Assembly (NCBI GenBank): GCA_038239145.1
Contig: JBBSFB010000005.1
Span: forward strand, 1 to 64,000
From: PALSA-610 sp038239145
Lineage (GTDB): Bacteria; Actinomycetota; Acidimicrobiia; IMCC26256; PALSA-610
Reading direction: 5' to 3'
Length of the DNA stretch: 64,000 nucleotides
The position numbers and the translations under genes were made by a program. The first letter of the stretch is position 1, and every line of letters begins with the position of its first letter. This document shows, piece after piece, positions 26,512 through 35,085 of the stretch. Below the pieces are notes generated by a model. It worked only from the letters and a program-made list of their open reading frames with translations, was not told the origin of the DNA and did no database searches.

Positions 26512-27945
26512 ATGGTTCGAGGAGTCCCGGAGGTACACGCTCCGACGCCGTTCGGGTTCCCGCAAAACCCTACGAAGCCGGACGGCGGCGGCAGTGGATG
26601 GTCGGGGCCGGACCGGCCCGAGCCCCTGGACCCGCGCCGGGCCGGGCCGAGTGTGCGCGACGATGGTTCCCTTGTGAGCGCCGAGGATCCGGTTACCCAT
26701 GTCGAGCTGATCGCCAAGAACCGACGGACGTCGGTGATGATGCTCGCGATCGAGTTCCTGCTGATCGGCATCCTCGGCGCCGTCATCGGGATCCTCGTCT
26801 CCCACAACGTGCCCGCCGGCATCCTGATCGGCGCCGCAGTCGGCATCGTCGTCGACCTCATCGGCTGGTCTCTTGCCGTCCGGGCGACCATCGCGCTGAC
26901 CCACGCGGTCGAGGTCACTCCCGAGCAGGCGAAGGTCCTCCACAACGTCATCGACGGCCTGTGCATCCGGACCGGACTGCCCAAGCCGCGCGTCTACATC
27001 GTCGAGGACCCGGCGCCCAACGCGTTCGCGTTCGGGCGCTCGCCGACGAACTCCGGTGTGGCCGTGACCACCGGGCTCTTGAACCTCATGTCGCGTCGCG
27101 AGCTGGAAGGCGTGCTCGCGCACGAGATGTCGCACGTCCGCAACCGCGACGTCCAGGTCACGACGCTCGCGGTCACGACGGTCGGGATCCTCGTGGCGGT
27201 CGCCGAGATCGCGGCCCGGGCCAGCTGGTTCGCCGACTGGGGTGACGACGACAACAACAACGGCGCCATCGTGCTCATCGCGGTTGCCGCGCTCGCGGGT
27301 GTGCTCGCGTTCGGTGCCCGCATGCTCTCCATGGCGATCTCCCGCCATCGCGAGGAGCTTGCCGACGTGAGCGCAGCCGAGTTGGTGTCACCCGATGGCA
27401 TCCGCAAGGCGCTCGAGAAGTTGGAGGCCGACCACACCGTCGTCCACCACGTCTCGCGCGCGACCTCGCACCTCTGGCTGGTGACACCGCTCCGCAACCA
27501 GGGCGACGACAAGCACGCCAAACTCAACAAGATGTTCGACTCACACCCGCCGCTCGCGGAGCGCATCGCGATCCTGCGCAAGCTCGAGGGCCTCGACCCG
27601 AACGAACGGGGCCCGGTCGACGACACCATCACGGGTGTGCCCGTCGACCTCAACTCGATCTCCCAGTCGGCCGATCGGCGCACGACTCCGGCACCGGCGA
27701 ACGTCGCCGGCGCATCGGCGATCGCCACTGCGGCCACGACGGCACCGACTTCGACCGCACCGTCCGCCTCCGCGCCGGCGTCGACCGGCGACACCGCGCC
27801 GGTGATGACCCCGGTCGCGGGGAAGAGCGCGCCCGGTTGGTACCGCACCGACGCGGCGACGTTGCACTACTGGGACGGGAACGCGTTCACCGAGTGGAGC
27901 GCCACCTGGCAAGGCGGGCGCTGGGTGCAGTCGAAGGCGGGCTGA
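26512..27945 (+). CDS. HtpX-like M48 zinc metalloprotease with C-terminal DUF2510-like domain
   Basis: The zinc motif HEMSH lies in LEGVLAHEMSHVRNRDVQ, with the third ligand in HREELADVSAAEL. Two membrane helices (MLAIEFLLIGILGAVIGILV, AAVGIVVDLIGWSLAV) precede it and two follow, as in HtpX, which cleaves damaged membrane proteins. After a 60-residue Ala/Thr/Pro linker, APGWYRTDAATLHYWDGNAF resembles a DUF2510 unit, common in actinobacterial membrane proteins. The ATG at 26512 gives 477 residues; GTG 26674 (VSAEDPVTHVELIAKN) is a real alternative because the first 54 codons have poorer third-position GC. Confidence 0.82.
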   Translation: MVRGVPEVHAPTPFGFPQNPTKPDGGGSGWSGPDRPEPLDPRRAGPSVRDDGSLVSAEDPVTHVELIAKNRRTSVMMLAIEFLLIGILGAVIGILVSHNVPAGILIGAAVGIVVDLIGWSLAVRATIALTHAVEVTPEQAKVLHNVIDGLCIRTGLPKPRVYIVEDPAPNAFAFGRSPTNSGVAVTTGLLNLMSRRELEGVLAHEMSHVRNRDVQVTTLAVTTVGILVAVAEIAARASWFADWGDDDNNNGAIVLIAVAALAGVLAFGARMLSMAISRHREELADVSAAELVSPDGIRKALEKLEADHTVVHHVSRATSHLWLVTPLRNQGDDKHAKLNKMFDSHPPLAERIAILRKLEGLDPNERGPVDDTITGVPVDLNSISQSADRRTTPAPANVAGASAIATAATTAPTSTAPSASAPASTGDTAPVMTPVAGKSAPGWYRTDAATLHYWDGNAFTEWSATWQGGRWVQSKAG

Positions 27946-27963
27946 GCGCTCGGGCCGGGCCGA

Positions 27964-28566
27964 TCAGCGGGCCGGGCGCCACATCGTCGTGACCGCGGGT
28001 ACGCCCTCGGCCACGACGACCTCGCCCGTCGGCTCGAACCCGAGACGCCGGTACCGCTGAAGGTTGGCGGGATTGCTCGACTCGAGATACGCGGGCAGGT
28101 GCTCGGCGTCGACCAGCCGCAGGTTCTCGGCGAGGAGCGCCTCGCCGAAGCCGTGCCCGCGGTGATCGTCGTGCGTCCCGACGATCCCGAGGTAGTAGTG
28201 CGGCTCGTCGTGCGGGTGGGCCCCTTCCATCCGGGCCAGGACCTGCAGCACCTCGAGGCCGTGCTCGCCACCGATGTACTCGTCGACGAGACGCACGAGC
28301 ATCTTCTCCTCGTCGCCGGTCAGTTCCTCGCCGCTCGGGGGCGTCCACAGCGCCACCGACTCGCAATTCCCGGTGACCCACGTCCACTCGTTACGGAACG
28401 CAGCGTCGACGAATACCCGCCACCAGACCCGGAACTGCTCCGCCCGCTGCGATGCGTCGGCGAACGCCCAACTCCACAACGGATCCGCGAAGAACGCGGT
28501 CGCGATCGTCTCGGTGATCGCGTCGGCGTCGGCGGGCTCGGCCCGGCGAGCGGTCACCGCGGTCAC
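27964..28566 (-). CDS. GNAT family N-acetyltransferase
   Basis: A 200-residue acetyl-CoA-dependent transferase. GTHDDHRGHGFGEALLA is the pyrophosphate-binding loop of the GNAT fold, preceded by PHYYLGIVG on the central strand and followed by AYLESSNPANLQRYRRLGFE, the usual C-terminal segment. GTG 28566 overlaps the stop of the acyl-CoA dehydrogenase gene (GTGA), so it is the last gene of the acyl-CoA operon. The acceptor substrate is unknown. Confidence 0.85.
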   Translation of the reverse strand: MTAVTARRAEPADADAITETIATAFFADPLWSWAFADASQRAEQFRVWWRVFVDAAFRNEWTWVTGNCESVALWTPPSGEELTGDEEKMLVRLVDEYIGGEHGLEVLQVLARMEGAHPHDEPHYYLGIVGTHDDHRGHGFGEALLAENLRLVDAEHLPAYLESSNPANLQRYRRLGFEPTGEVVVAEGVPAVTTMWRPAR

Positions 28567-29717
28567 GTATTCGTCGAAGACGCGGCGCCGTCGATCACGC
28601 TGGTCGCCACGAGCTCTTCCAGGGCGCGATCGTCGAACCACGAGATCTGCTGCTGTTTCGCGCGCCGGAAGTAGAGCTGCACGTCGTACTCCACGGTGAA
28701 GCCGACACCGCCGAACACCTGCTGCGACATCGCAGTGACATCGCGGAACGTCTTGCACGCGAACAGCTTCGCCATCGGTGCAAGGCGGTCGACCGGCCGA
28801 CCGTTCGCCCGCGCCCATGCCGCCTCGTACATCAGTGTCTCCGCGCCGTCGACCGCGGTCGCGGCATCGGCGAGATAGTGGGAGATCGCCTGGAACGCTC
28901 CGAGCGGCTTGTCGAACTGCTCGCGGTCCTTGGCGTACTGCACGGTGATCTCGAGCGCGTAGCGCGCGCCGCCGACCGCGAGCGCAGCCAGCATGATGAT
29001 GCCGTCGAGCATCGCCTCGTTCCACGCCGACCAGCCCGAGCCCGCGCTCCCGATCCGCGCCGATCCCGGTACGCGCACACCGGACAACACCACCTGGTAC
29101 TGCGCGTCGGACCCGATCGTCAGCTGTTGGGTCAGCTCGACGCCGGATGCGGTCGTGTCGACGAGGAAGAGATCGACGTCAGTGTCGCCGTCGCCCGTGC
29201 GGGCGAGCACGATCATCGCGGTCGAGGCCTTCGCGAACGGAACATGCCACTTCGTCCCGTCGAGCACGAAGCCGTCGCCGTCGGCGGCGGCGGCGGCCCG
29301 CGTCTGCACGCCGCGCGCGCCGAACCCGTTGCCGGGCTCCAGCCACGCGGTCGTCACGATCGCGTCTCCCGACGCAATACGGGGCACCCATGCCTGCTTG
29401 TGCTCGTCGCTTCCCGCGCCGAGCAGCACACCCGCGGCCATCACCGCGCTGACGAAGTGCGGCGACGGGGCCAACGCCCGCCCGAGCTCGGTGTAGACCA
29501 CGGCGCCTTCGAGCGTGCTCATCGCGGAGCCCCCGTACTCGGCCGGCACCATCAGCCCGATCAGGTCGAGCTCGGCCATCTGCTTCCAGAGATCGGCGGG
29601 GAACCCGATCGGGTCGTCCTCCAGCTCGCGCACGGTGTCGAGGTTCGCGTACGAGCCGCAGACACCGCGCACCATCCCCCGCAGCATCTCCTGCTCTTCG
29701 TTGAGATCAAGATCCAT
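28563..29717 (-). CDS. Acyl-CoA dehydrogenase (FadE type)
   Basis: A 384-residue FAD enzyme. MDLDLNEEQEMLRGMVRG opens the helical domain, GLMVPAEYGGSAMS follows, FGARGVQTRAAAAADG with GTKWHVPFA forms the middle beta domain, and KDREQFDKPLGAFQAI with QVFGGVGFTVEYDVQLYFRR closes the C-terminal bundle. It should oxidise an acyl-CoA to the 2-enoyl-CoA. A second, 402-residue dehydrogenase is encoded in the same operon (31921-33129); sterol-degrading actinobacteria use pairs of FadE proteins as heterotetramers, and such pairing is plausible here. Confidence 0.9.
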   Translation of the reverse strand: MDLDLNEEQEMLRGMVRGVCGSYANLDTVRELEDDPIGFPADLWKQMAELDLIGLMVPAEYGGSAMSTLEGAVVYTELGRALAPSPHFVSAVMAAGVLLGAGSDEHKQAWVPRIASGDAIVTTAWLEPGNGFGARGVQTRAAAAADGDGFVLDGTKWHVPFAKASTAMIVLARTGDGDTDVDLFLVDTTASGVELTQQLTIGSDAQYQVVLSGVRVPGSARIGSAGSGWSAWNEAMLDGIIMLAALAVGGARYALEITVQYAKDREQFDKPLGAFQAISHYLADAATAVDGAETLMYEAAWARANGRPVDRLAPMAKLFACKTFRDVTAMSQQVFGGVGFTVEYDVQLYFRRAKQQQISWFDDRALEELVATSVIDGAASSTNT

Positions 29718-29760
29718 CGTCAGCTCCCTGTTTTCTGCGGACGCGTTCTACAGACGCGCG

Positions 29761-30258
29761 CTACGGACGCCACTGGTCGCCGCGCCGCGTCCACGGGTTG
29801 TCGTCGTCGGTGGTGGGCAGCGCGATGCGCGCCGTGCAGTCGGTCTTGAGGTCGCCGTCGACCGTCAGGCGCACGAGCACGGCGACCCAACCGCAACCCG
29901 CGTCGTCGGTCTCGACGCGCTCGACCGTCCCCGCCAGCACCATCGTGTCGCCGGGGAAGACGGAGCCCGACATGCGGAACTTCATGCGGCCGAGGCGGCC
30001 GGTCGGCCCGGACCAGTCGGTGAGGAACCGTTCGAACCACGCTGCTTGATTGGGCGTGTTCATGAAGATGTCCTGGGTGCCGTTGCGATTGACCGCGAAG
30101 TCGTAGTCGTGATGCATCGGCCGCCAGTCGCGCGCCGCGAGCGCGCCGAGCACGATCGTGGTCGCGGTCACGGCGTACGCGAGCTCGGGCAGCGCGTCAC
30201 CCGCGTGCACGTCGCCGAAGATCACCTTCGTGACCGGCGCCGAGCGCGTAGCGCTCAT
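29761..30258 (-). CDS. MaoC-like hydratase subunit
   Basis: A 165-residue single hot-dog-fold protein. FGDVHAGDALPELAYAVTAT and AARDWRPMHHDYDFA contain the Asp/His hydratase motif region of MaoC enzymes, and SGSVFPGDTMVLAGTVERVE is the usual C-terminal strand pair. ATG 30258 overlaps the stop of the other MaoC-like gene (ATGA). In sterol side-chain breakdown ChsH1 and ChsH2 form such a two-subunit enoyl-CoA hydratase. This subunit retains the D-x(4)-HH segment and is probably the catalytic one. Confidence 0.82.
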   Translation of the reverse strand: MSATRSAPVTKVIFGDVHAGDALPELAYAVTATTIVLGALAARDWRPMHHDYDFAVNRNGTQDIFMNTPNQAAWFERFLTDWSGPTGRLGRMKFRMSGSVFPGDTMVLAGTVERVETDDAGCGWVAVLVRLTVDGDLKTDCTARIALPTTDDDNPWTRRGDQWRP

Positions 30259-30767
30259 GACTCACCTCGCCGATAACCGAATCCCGTGTACGACTCCACG
30301 CCGACCAGATCGTCGCGTTGATTCACGTACTCGACCTCGATCACCCAGAAGCGGCCGGTGCCGAGCTTCGTCGTCTTCGGTTCGCTGACCGAGCGCAGGA
30401 TCTGGCGGGTCCGGAGCCGGTCACCGGGCCGGACCGGTTCGTAGAACACGATCGTGTTGTCGGTCATCACCGCCTCCGGGAGCTCGAAGACCTCCTTGAG
30501 ATCGAAGTGCGCCTGCAGCGGAACCGCGGGCTCGGTGCGGCCCGGCGACCACTGGTGCGGGCGGAACCAGACCGAGATCATCGATGGCGGCGCGATCGGC
30601 CCGTCGGTGAGCTCCCCCGCGATCGCTTCGTCCCAGAACAGCGGATTCCCGTTCTCGGTCGACGAACACCACGTGTAGATGTAGCCCTGCTCGACCGGGA
30701 ATTCCCCCGCCTCTTCGTACTGCACCTGGTCGATGAGCTTCTCGATCTCGGGCGGCAGATCGCTCAC
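30255..30767 (-). CDS. MaoC/FAS1-like dehydratase subunit
   Basis: A 170-residue hot-dog-fold protein related to the N-terminal dehydratase-like domain of FAS1 (PF13452): GYIYTWCSSTENGNPLFW, PIAPPSMISVWFRPHQW, VFYEPVRPGDRLRTRQILRS and GRFWVIEVEYVNQ. GTG 30767 overlaps the CoA-transferase stop (GTGA). Next to a single-domain MaoC gene it is likely the acyl-CoA-binding half of a heteromeric hydratase, as ChsH2 is. Unlike ChsH2 it carries no DUF35 domain; a DUF35-like domain is instead found in the protein at 35086. Confidence 0.78.
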   Translation of the reverse strand: MSDLPPEIEKLIDQVQYEEAGEFPVEQGYIYTWCSSTENGNPLFWDEAIAGELTDGPIAPPSMISVWFRPHQWSPGRTEPAVPLQAHFDLKEVFELPEAVMTDNTIVFYEPVRPGDRLRTRQILRSVSEPKTTKLGTGRFWVIEVEYVNQRDDLVGVESYTGFGYRRGES

Positions 30768-31918
30768 GCCGCGGCTCCTTGTGCTCGAAGCGCCGCGATC
30801 TCCGCGGCGGAGTACCCGACCTCACCCAACAGTGCGTCCGTGTCGGTGACGACCGCGTCTCGCACGACCGGACCGGGCTGGTCGCGATCCATTCCCGCGA
30901 GCACCCAACCGACTTGCTCGAAGGCACCGCGCTCCGGCGCGGTCGCCTCGACGAACGCGTTGCGGGCCCGGAAGTGCTCGTCGCGCACGACCTCGGGCAC
31001 CGACGCGACCTCGGACACGCAGGTGTCGGCCGGACCCAGGATCTCGACCCATTCGTCGCGCGTGCGCATCGCGAACGCGGCCTGGAAGTCGGACCGGATC
31101 GCATCCTGTACCGCATCGTCGGTCTGAAACGCGAGCCACTGCTCGCAGTCGAGGGCGCGGCAAAGGTTCGCGTAGAAGTGCTGTTCGATCGCGCCCACCG
31201 CGACCCAGCGGTCGTCACTGCACCGGTAGACGTCGTAGCACGCGTACCGACCGGTGAGGATGTTGTGGCGGGGGCCGGGCACCTCGCCCGTCGCGAAGTA
31301 CTCATCGACGTACAACGACATGAGCGCGATCACACCGTCGGCGACTGACACGTCGAGATACGCGCCTTCGCCGGTGGCCGCGCGCTGCACGAGCGCGGCG
31401 AGGATCGCGATCACAGCCTGCATCCCGCCGCCGGCCGCGTCGCCGATCGTCGCGCCCGGGAGCGCGGGACCGCCGTCGCCGGCCCGCCCCGAGCAGTCGA
31501 GATAGCCGCCCGCGGCGAGGTAGTTAATGTCGTGGCCGGCCCACTGCGAACGGGGACCTCTCTGGCCGTACCCGCTCGTGGAGCAGTAGACGATGGCCGG
31601 ATTCACCCTGCGCACCGAAGCGTCGCCGAGCCCCAGCCGGTCCATGACGCCGGGGCGGAAGCTCTCGATCACCACGTCGGCCCGGGCCGCGAGCCGCAGG
31701 AACGCGTCCCGCCCGGAGTCCGACTTCAGGTCGAGGAGGGTGCGCTCCATGCCGCGATGCCCGCTGTACGCATAGAACGGCGGCACTATCTGCACACCGG
31801 ATTGCTTCGGCGGCGGGCCGACCTTCACGACGCGCGCGCCGTAGTCGGCGAGCCAACGCGAGGTGCGCGCAGCCGGTCCCACCGACGCGAGATCGAGAAC
31901 CGTGATGCCTCTCAACAT
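30764..31918 (-). CDS. CaiB/BaiF class III CoA-transferase
   Basis: A 384-residue enzyme that moves CoA between carboxylic acids. MLRGITVLDLASVGPAARTS, LADYGARVVKVGPP, TLLDLKSDSGRDAF and VVIESFRPGVMDRLGLG are family blocks; the catalytic Asp is in PGATIGDAAGGGMQAVI, and GRYACYDVYRCSDDRWVAVGA follows. ATG 31918 lies 2 bases after the dehydrogenase stop at 31921. Within this operon it may activate or recycle an acid as its CoA ester. A second CoA-transferase is encoded at 33179-34426. Confidence 0.88.
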   Translation of the reverse strand: MLRGITVLDLASVGPAARTSRWLADYGARVVKVGPPPKQSGVQIVPPFYAYSGHRGMERTLLDLKSDSGRDAFLRLAARADVVIESFRPGVMDRLGLGDASVRRVNPAIVYCSTSGYGQRGPRSQWAGHDINYLAAGGYLDCSGRAGDGGPALPGATIGDAAGGGMQAVIAILAALVQRAATGEGAYLDVSVADGVIALMSLYVDEYFATGEVPGPRHNILTGRYACYDVYRCSDDRWVAVGAIEQHFYANLCRALDCEQWLAFQTDDAVQDAIRSDFQAAFAMRTRDEWVEILGPADTCVSEVASVPEVVRDEHFRARNAFVEATAPERGAFEQVGWVLAGMDRDQPGPVVRDAVVTDTDALLGEVGYSAAEIAALRAQGAAA

Positions 31919-31920
31919 GC

Positions 31921-33129
31921 TCAGAAGTTCTTGGGGAGACCGAGGCCACGCCGGGCAATGATGTTCTTCTGGATCTCGGACGCGCCGCCGCCAATCGTGT
32001 CGATCACGGTGTACCGGTACGTCGACTCGGCACGGCCTTTCATCGGTGCGTCGGGATTCACGCGCACACGAAGTTGCGTACCCGGTCCGCCGATGTCCAT
32101 CGACGCGCTCGCAAGCCGGCGGGAGAACTCCGTCGCGAAAAGCTTGTACTTGGACGACTCGATCGTGGGCGGCGGCGTACCCGGGACCTTCTCGCCCTTC
32201 ATCGACGCCGCGACCACCTTCAGCCCGAGCACGCGTGCGACTTCCGCGTCGGTCGCGAGCTGGGCGATGCGCTGGCGCACGACGGGATCGTCGCGCAGCG
32301 GCACGCCGTCGCGCACGGCCGAGTTCACGTAGTCGATCAGCAGGTCGAGGCGTTGCTTGATCGGCGAGAAAGTGAACATCGTGAACCGCTCGAGGTCGAG
32401 TGCCTGCGAGATGTACTGGAAGCCGTGGTTCACCTCGCCGACCACGTAGTCGTCGGGTACGAACACGTCTTCGATGAAGACCTCGTTCGTGCGCTCGTCG
32501 CCCATTGTCCAGATGCCCTTGATGGTCACACCGGGCTGGTCGAGCGGCACGAGCATGAGCGTGATGCCCATGTGCTTGTTGTCGGGATCGGTGCGCGTGC
32601 CGAGCCAGTACCACTCCGCGAAGTGCGCGGACGTGGTCCACGTCTTCTGACCGTTGAGGATCCAGCCCGGTTTGCCGTCGCGTTCGCCCCGTTCGGCGTT
32701 GAGTCGCATCGACGCCGCGTCGGAGCCCGCGTTCGGTTCGCTGTATCCAACTGCAAACTCCACGTCGTTGCGCAGGATCTGCGGCAGGAACTCCTGCTTC
32801 ATGTGCTCGCTGGCTTCTTTGATCAGCGTCTTGCCGATGATGCCGACGCCCTTGCCGATCTGGGGGCCTCCGCGCGCGGCGAGCTGTTCGTTGAGCAGGT
32901 ACTCGTACACACCCGGGCTCTCGGAGCCGCCGTACTCCTTCGGCCACGTGAGACCGAGCCAACCGCGCTCGCCGAGACCCGCCATGAAAGCCCGGCGCTT
33001 CGGCGTGTCGACGATCTGCGCCATGTTCTCGCGAGTCAGGTCGAAGACGTCGGGATCGTCGTGCTCGTCGAGATATTGCACGACGTCGCGCTCGAAGGCG
33101 CGCTGCTCGGGCGAGAAGTCGAAGTCCAT
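31921..33129 (-). CDS. Acyl-CoA dehydrogenase (FadE type)
   Basis: A 402-residue FAD-dependent dehydrogenase: MDFDFSPEQRAFERDVV, WLGLTWPKEYGGSESP, VGYSEPNAGSDAASMRL (FAD/substrate loop), NGQKTWTTSAHFAEW and the ending TIGGGASEIQKNIIARRGLG, which is typical of ChsE-like and other long FadE subunits. ATG 33129 is preceded, 38 bases upstream, by the palindrome TGACGCGAACGTCA. The partner could be the 384-residue dehydrogenase at 28563. It probably oxidises the same bulky acyl-CoA as the rest of the operon. Confidence 0.9.
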   Translation of the reverse strand: MDFDFSPEQRAFERDVVQYLDEHDDPDVFDLTRENMAQIVDTPKRRAFMAGLGERGWLGLTWPKEYGGSESPGVYEYLLNEQLAARGGPQIGKGVGIIGKTLIKEASEHMKQEFLPQILRNDVEFAVGYSEPNAGSDAASMRLNAERGERDGKPGWILNGQKTWTTSAHFAEWYWLGTRTDPDNKHMGITLMLVPLDQPGVTIKGIWTMGDERTNEVFIEDVFVPDDYVVGEVNHGFQYISQALDLERFTMFTFSPIKQRLDLLIDYVNSAVRDGVPLRDDPVVRQRIAQLATDAEVARVLGLKVVAASMKGEKVPGTPPPTIESSKYKLFATEFSRRLASASMDIGGPGTQLRVRVNPDAPMKGRAESTYRYTVIDTIGGGASEIQKNIIARRGLGLPKNF

Positions 33130-33167
33130 GGCCGGATTGTACGAGGGTCGTCGCGAACGGTGCCGGG

Positions 33168-33181
33168 TGACGCGAACGTCA
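33168..33181. promoter_or_regulatory. Palindromic operator-like site inside acyl-CoA operon
   Basis: TGACG-CGAA-CGTCA is a 5-bp perfect inverted repeat that differs by one central base from the core at 15697-15709. It overlaps the stop codon of the upstream CoA-transferase and lies 38 bases before the acyl-CoA dehydrogenase start. It may mark an internal promoter. Confidence 0.45.
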
Positions 33182-34426
33182 GGTGACGACGCCGCGCTCG
33201 CGCAGTCCGGCGAGGTCGGCATCGCTCAGGCCGAGCTCGGCCGCGAGGACCGCGGCGGTGTGCTCGCCGACCCACGGAACCCGGGTCTCCGGACCTTCCA
33301 TGACCTTCGAGAGCTTCACCGGGTTGCCGGGCACCAGCACCGGCTCGGCGACGTCGTCGGTGCGCGGCATCTCGACGAGCATGTGCCGCGCGGCCACGTG
33401 CGGATCGGCGATCACATCCGACGCGTGGTTGCTCGGGCCGGCGACCACGCCGGCCTCGGTCAGCTCGCGCGCGGCCTCGAGCTTCGTCCGCTTCGACGCC
33501 CACGCGTCGACGGCGGGCCGGATCTCCGACTCGAGGCTCGCGGCCCAACCGGCGCGGGTGGCGAAGCGGGGATCGTCACGCCACTCGGGGTGCCCGACGA
33601 GATCACCGAGGCTCCAGAACTGGTGCTCCCGCACGATCTGGGCGACCACGTATCCGTCCGACGCACGGAAGCCCTCGCAGATGACCTGCAGCGCGTTCTC
33701 GGGATCGGGGCGCACGCCGAGCGACCAGAAGTTGGTGACGATGTCGGTCATCGCGACCATCGCATCGAACATCGCGATGTCGACGTATTGACCGAGACCC
33801 GTGCGGTCGCGATGACGAAGTGCGGCGAGGATTCCGATGACGCCGAAGAGCGCGCTGCTGATGTCGCCCAGCGCACCGACCGGGATGGTCGTCGGCGGCT
33901 GCGCCGGGTGGCGGTAGTCGTAGATCCCCGACATCGCTTCGACGATCGACGCGTACGCGGGCCAGTCGCGGTACGGCGTCTCGACGGTATTGCCGAAACC
34001 GGAGATCGACACGAAGATCGCATGCGGATCGAGGGCGGAGATCACGTCGTAGCCGAGTCCCATCCGGTCCATCGTCCCCGGCTTGAAGTTCTCGGCCACG
34101 ATGTCGAACTTGGGCACGAGGGAAAGGAACAGCTCGCGTCCTTCGGGCCGCTTCAGGTCGATCCCCACGCTGCGCTTGTTGAAGTTGTTGCGCAGGTACG
34201 TGGCGCCGACCGCGCGGCCTTCCGGATCGGTCATGGCCGGCGTGGACGCTCGGCCCGACTCGCCGTGCACGGGGTGCTCGACCTTCACGACGTCGGCGCC
34301 GAGCCGGGCAAGGAGCTGGGTTGCGTACGGCAACGCCTGCATCTGCTCGGCCGCGAGGACCCGCACACCGTCGAGCGGCTTGCCGTGTTCCTGCGCACCC
34401 TCGTTGACGACGTCACCCAACCTCAT
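33179..34426 (-). CDS. CaiB/BaiF class III CoA-transferase
   Basis: A 415-residue CoA-transferase, first gene of the leftward acyl-CoA operon. HGKPLDGVRVLAAEQMQALP, LARLGADVVKVEHP, RNNFNKRSVGIDLKRPEG and VAENFKPGTMDRMGLGYD are standard; the catalytic Asp is in GALGDISSALFGVIG. The two CoA-transferases of the operon are not close copies, so they likely have different acids or form a heterodimer. Between this gene and the divergent gene at 34579 is a 150-base gap that should hold the operon promoter. Confidence 0.9.
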   Translation of the reverse strand: MRLGDVVNEGAQEHGKPLDGVRVLAAEQMQALPYATQLLARLGADVVKVEHPVHGESGRASTPAMTDPEGRAVGATYLRNNFNKRSVGIDLKRPEGRELFLSLVPKFDIVAENFKPGTMDRMGLGYDVISALDPHAIFVSISGFGNTVETPYRDWPAYASIVEAMSGIYDYRHPAQPPTTIPVGALGDISSALFGVIGILAALRHRDRTGLGQYVDIAMFDAMVAMTDIVTNFWSLGVRPDPENALQVICEGFRASDGYVVAQIVREHQFWSLGDLVGHPEWRDDPRFATRAGWAASLESEIRPAVDAWASKRTKLEAARELTEAGVVAGPSNHASDVIADPHVAARHMLVEMPRTDDVAEPVLVPGNPVKLSKVMEGPETRVPWVGEHTAAVLAAELGLSDADLAGLRERGVVT

Positions 34427-34578
34427 CTCGCCACATTAGGTAGCGGCCGCGCCGGGGCCGAAGCCATGATCACAGGACGCCCGGTTGACCGCGGGCGTTC
34501 GGGGCGTTCTCATGGGCGGTCACACAGCGGGCACCACGCGGGTCGAGGGAGGCGAGGTTGGGGCACCGCCGGCGCGAG

Positions 34579-35061
34579 ATGGGCCAGTTGCATGCGCTGC
34601 ATCGCGCCGTTTGGGGGGATGTCTCCCACACCCGCCATCTTGCGGCGGCGCGCAGTGAGCGGTGGTTTCACCGTCTCGCCCTGGTGCAGATCGGGACCGG
34701 TGTCTCGGCGGTGTCGTTCGGAATCGTGCTGTTGGGAATCGCGCTCGTCAGCGCGGATCGTCAGTGGTCCGACGTTCCGACCGGGGCCATCCGTCCGACG
34801 GTCACCGCGCCTGCGTCCACGCCGTCACCGGTCACGACATCGCCGGTCACGACCGGGACCACAGCTCGGAGGGCGACAACGGGCGAGCCGTCGACCCTGA
34901 AGGTCGGGCCGTCGTCGCCGCGCCGCTCGCCGCCGCCTCCGCGGCCGCCGCTTCCGCACACCGGGGGTCCCAGCAGGGCGCTCTTCGTGCTCGCGATCGC
35001 GTTCCTCGCGGCCGGGATCGGACTCGCCCGCCGACCCCGGCTTCCGACAGGATCGAGCTGA
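34579..35061 (+). CDS. Membrane protein with LPxTG-like C-terminal sorting signal
   Basis: A 160-residue product with an N-terminal part rich in His and Arg, a hydrophobic helix LVQIGTGVSAVSFGIVLLG near residue 35-58, a long Thr/Pro/Ser-rich stretch, and the ending LPHTGGPS-(hydrophobic 20)-RRPR. The last element matches an LPxTG sortase signal: motif, membrane helix, basic tail. Such proteins are cleaved and linked to the cell wall. No sortase gene is in the window. The coding call is moderate because codon composition is less regular at the N-terminus; TTG 34558 would be an alternative start. Confidence 0.5.
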   Translation: MGQLHALHRAVWGDVSHTRHLAAARSERWFHRLALVQIGTGVSAVSFGIVLLGIALVSADRQWSDVPTGAIRPTVTAPASTPSPVTTSPVTTGTTARRATTGEPSTLKVGPSSPRRSPPPPRPPLPHTGGPSRALFVLAIAFLAAGIGLARRPRLPTGSS

Positions 35062-35085
35062 CATCGGCGTCATAGACTCCCAAAG

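Noticed and set aside
32654..34900. 748-codon rightward open frame opposite the acyl-CoA operon
   Set aside because: Antisense to an acyl-CoA dehydrogenase and a CoA-transferase with clear motifs; its own sequence has no recognisable fold.
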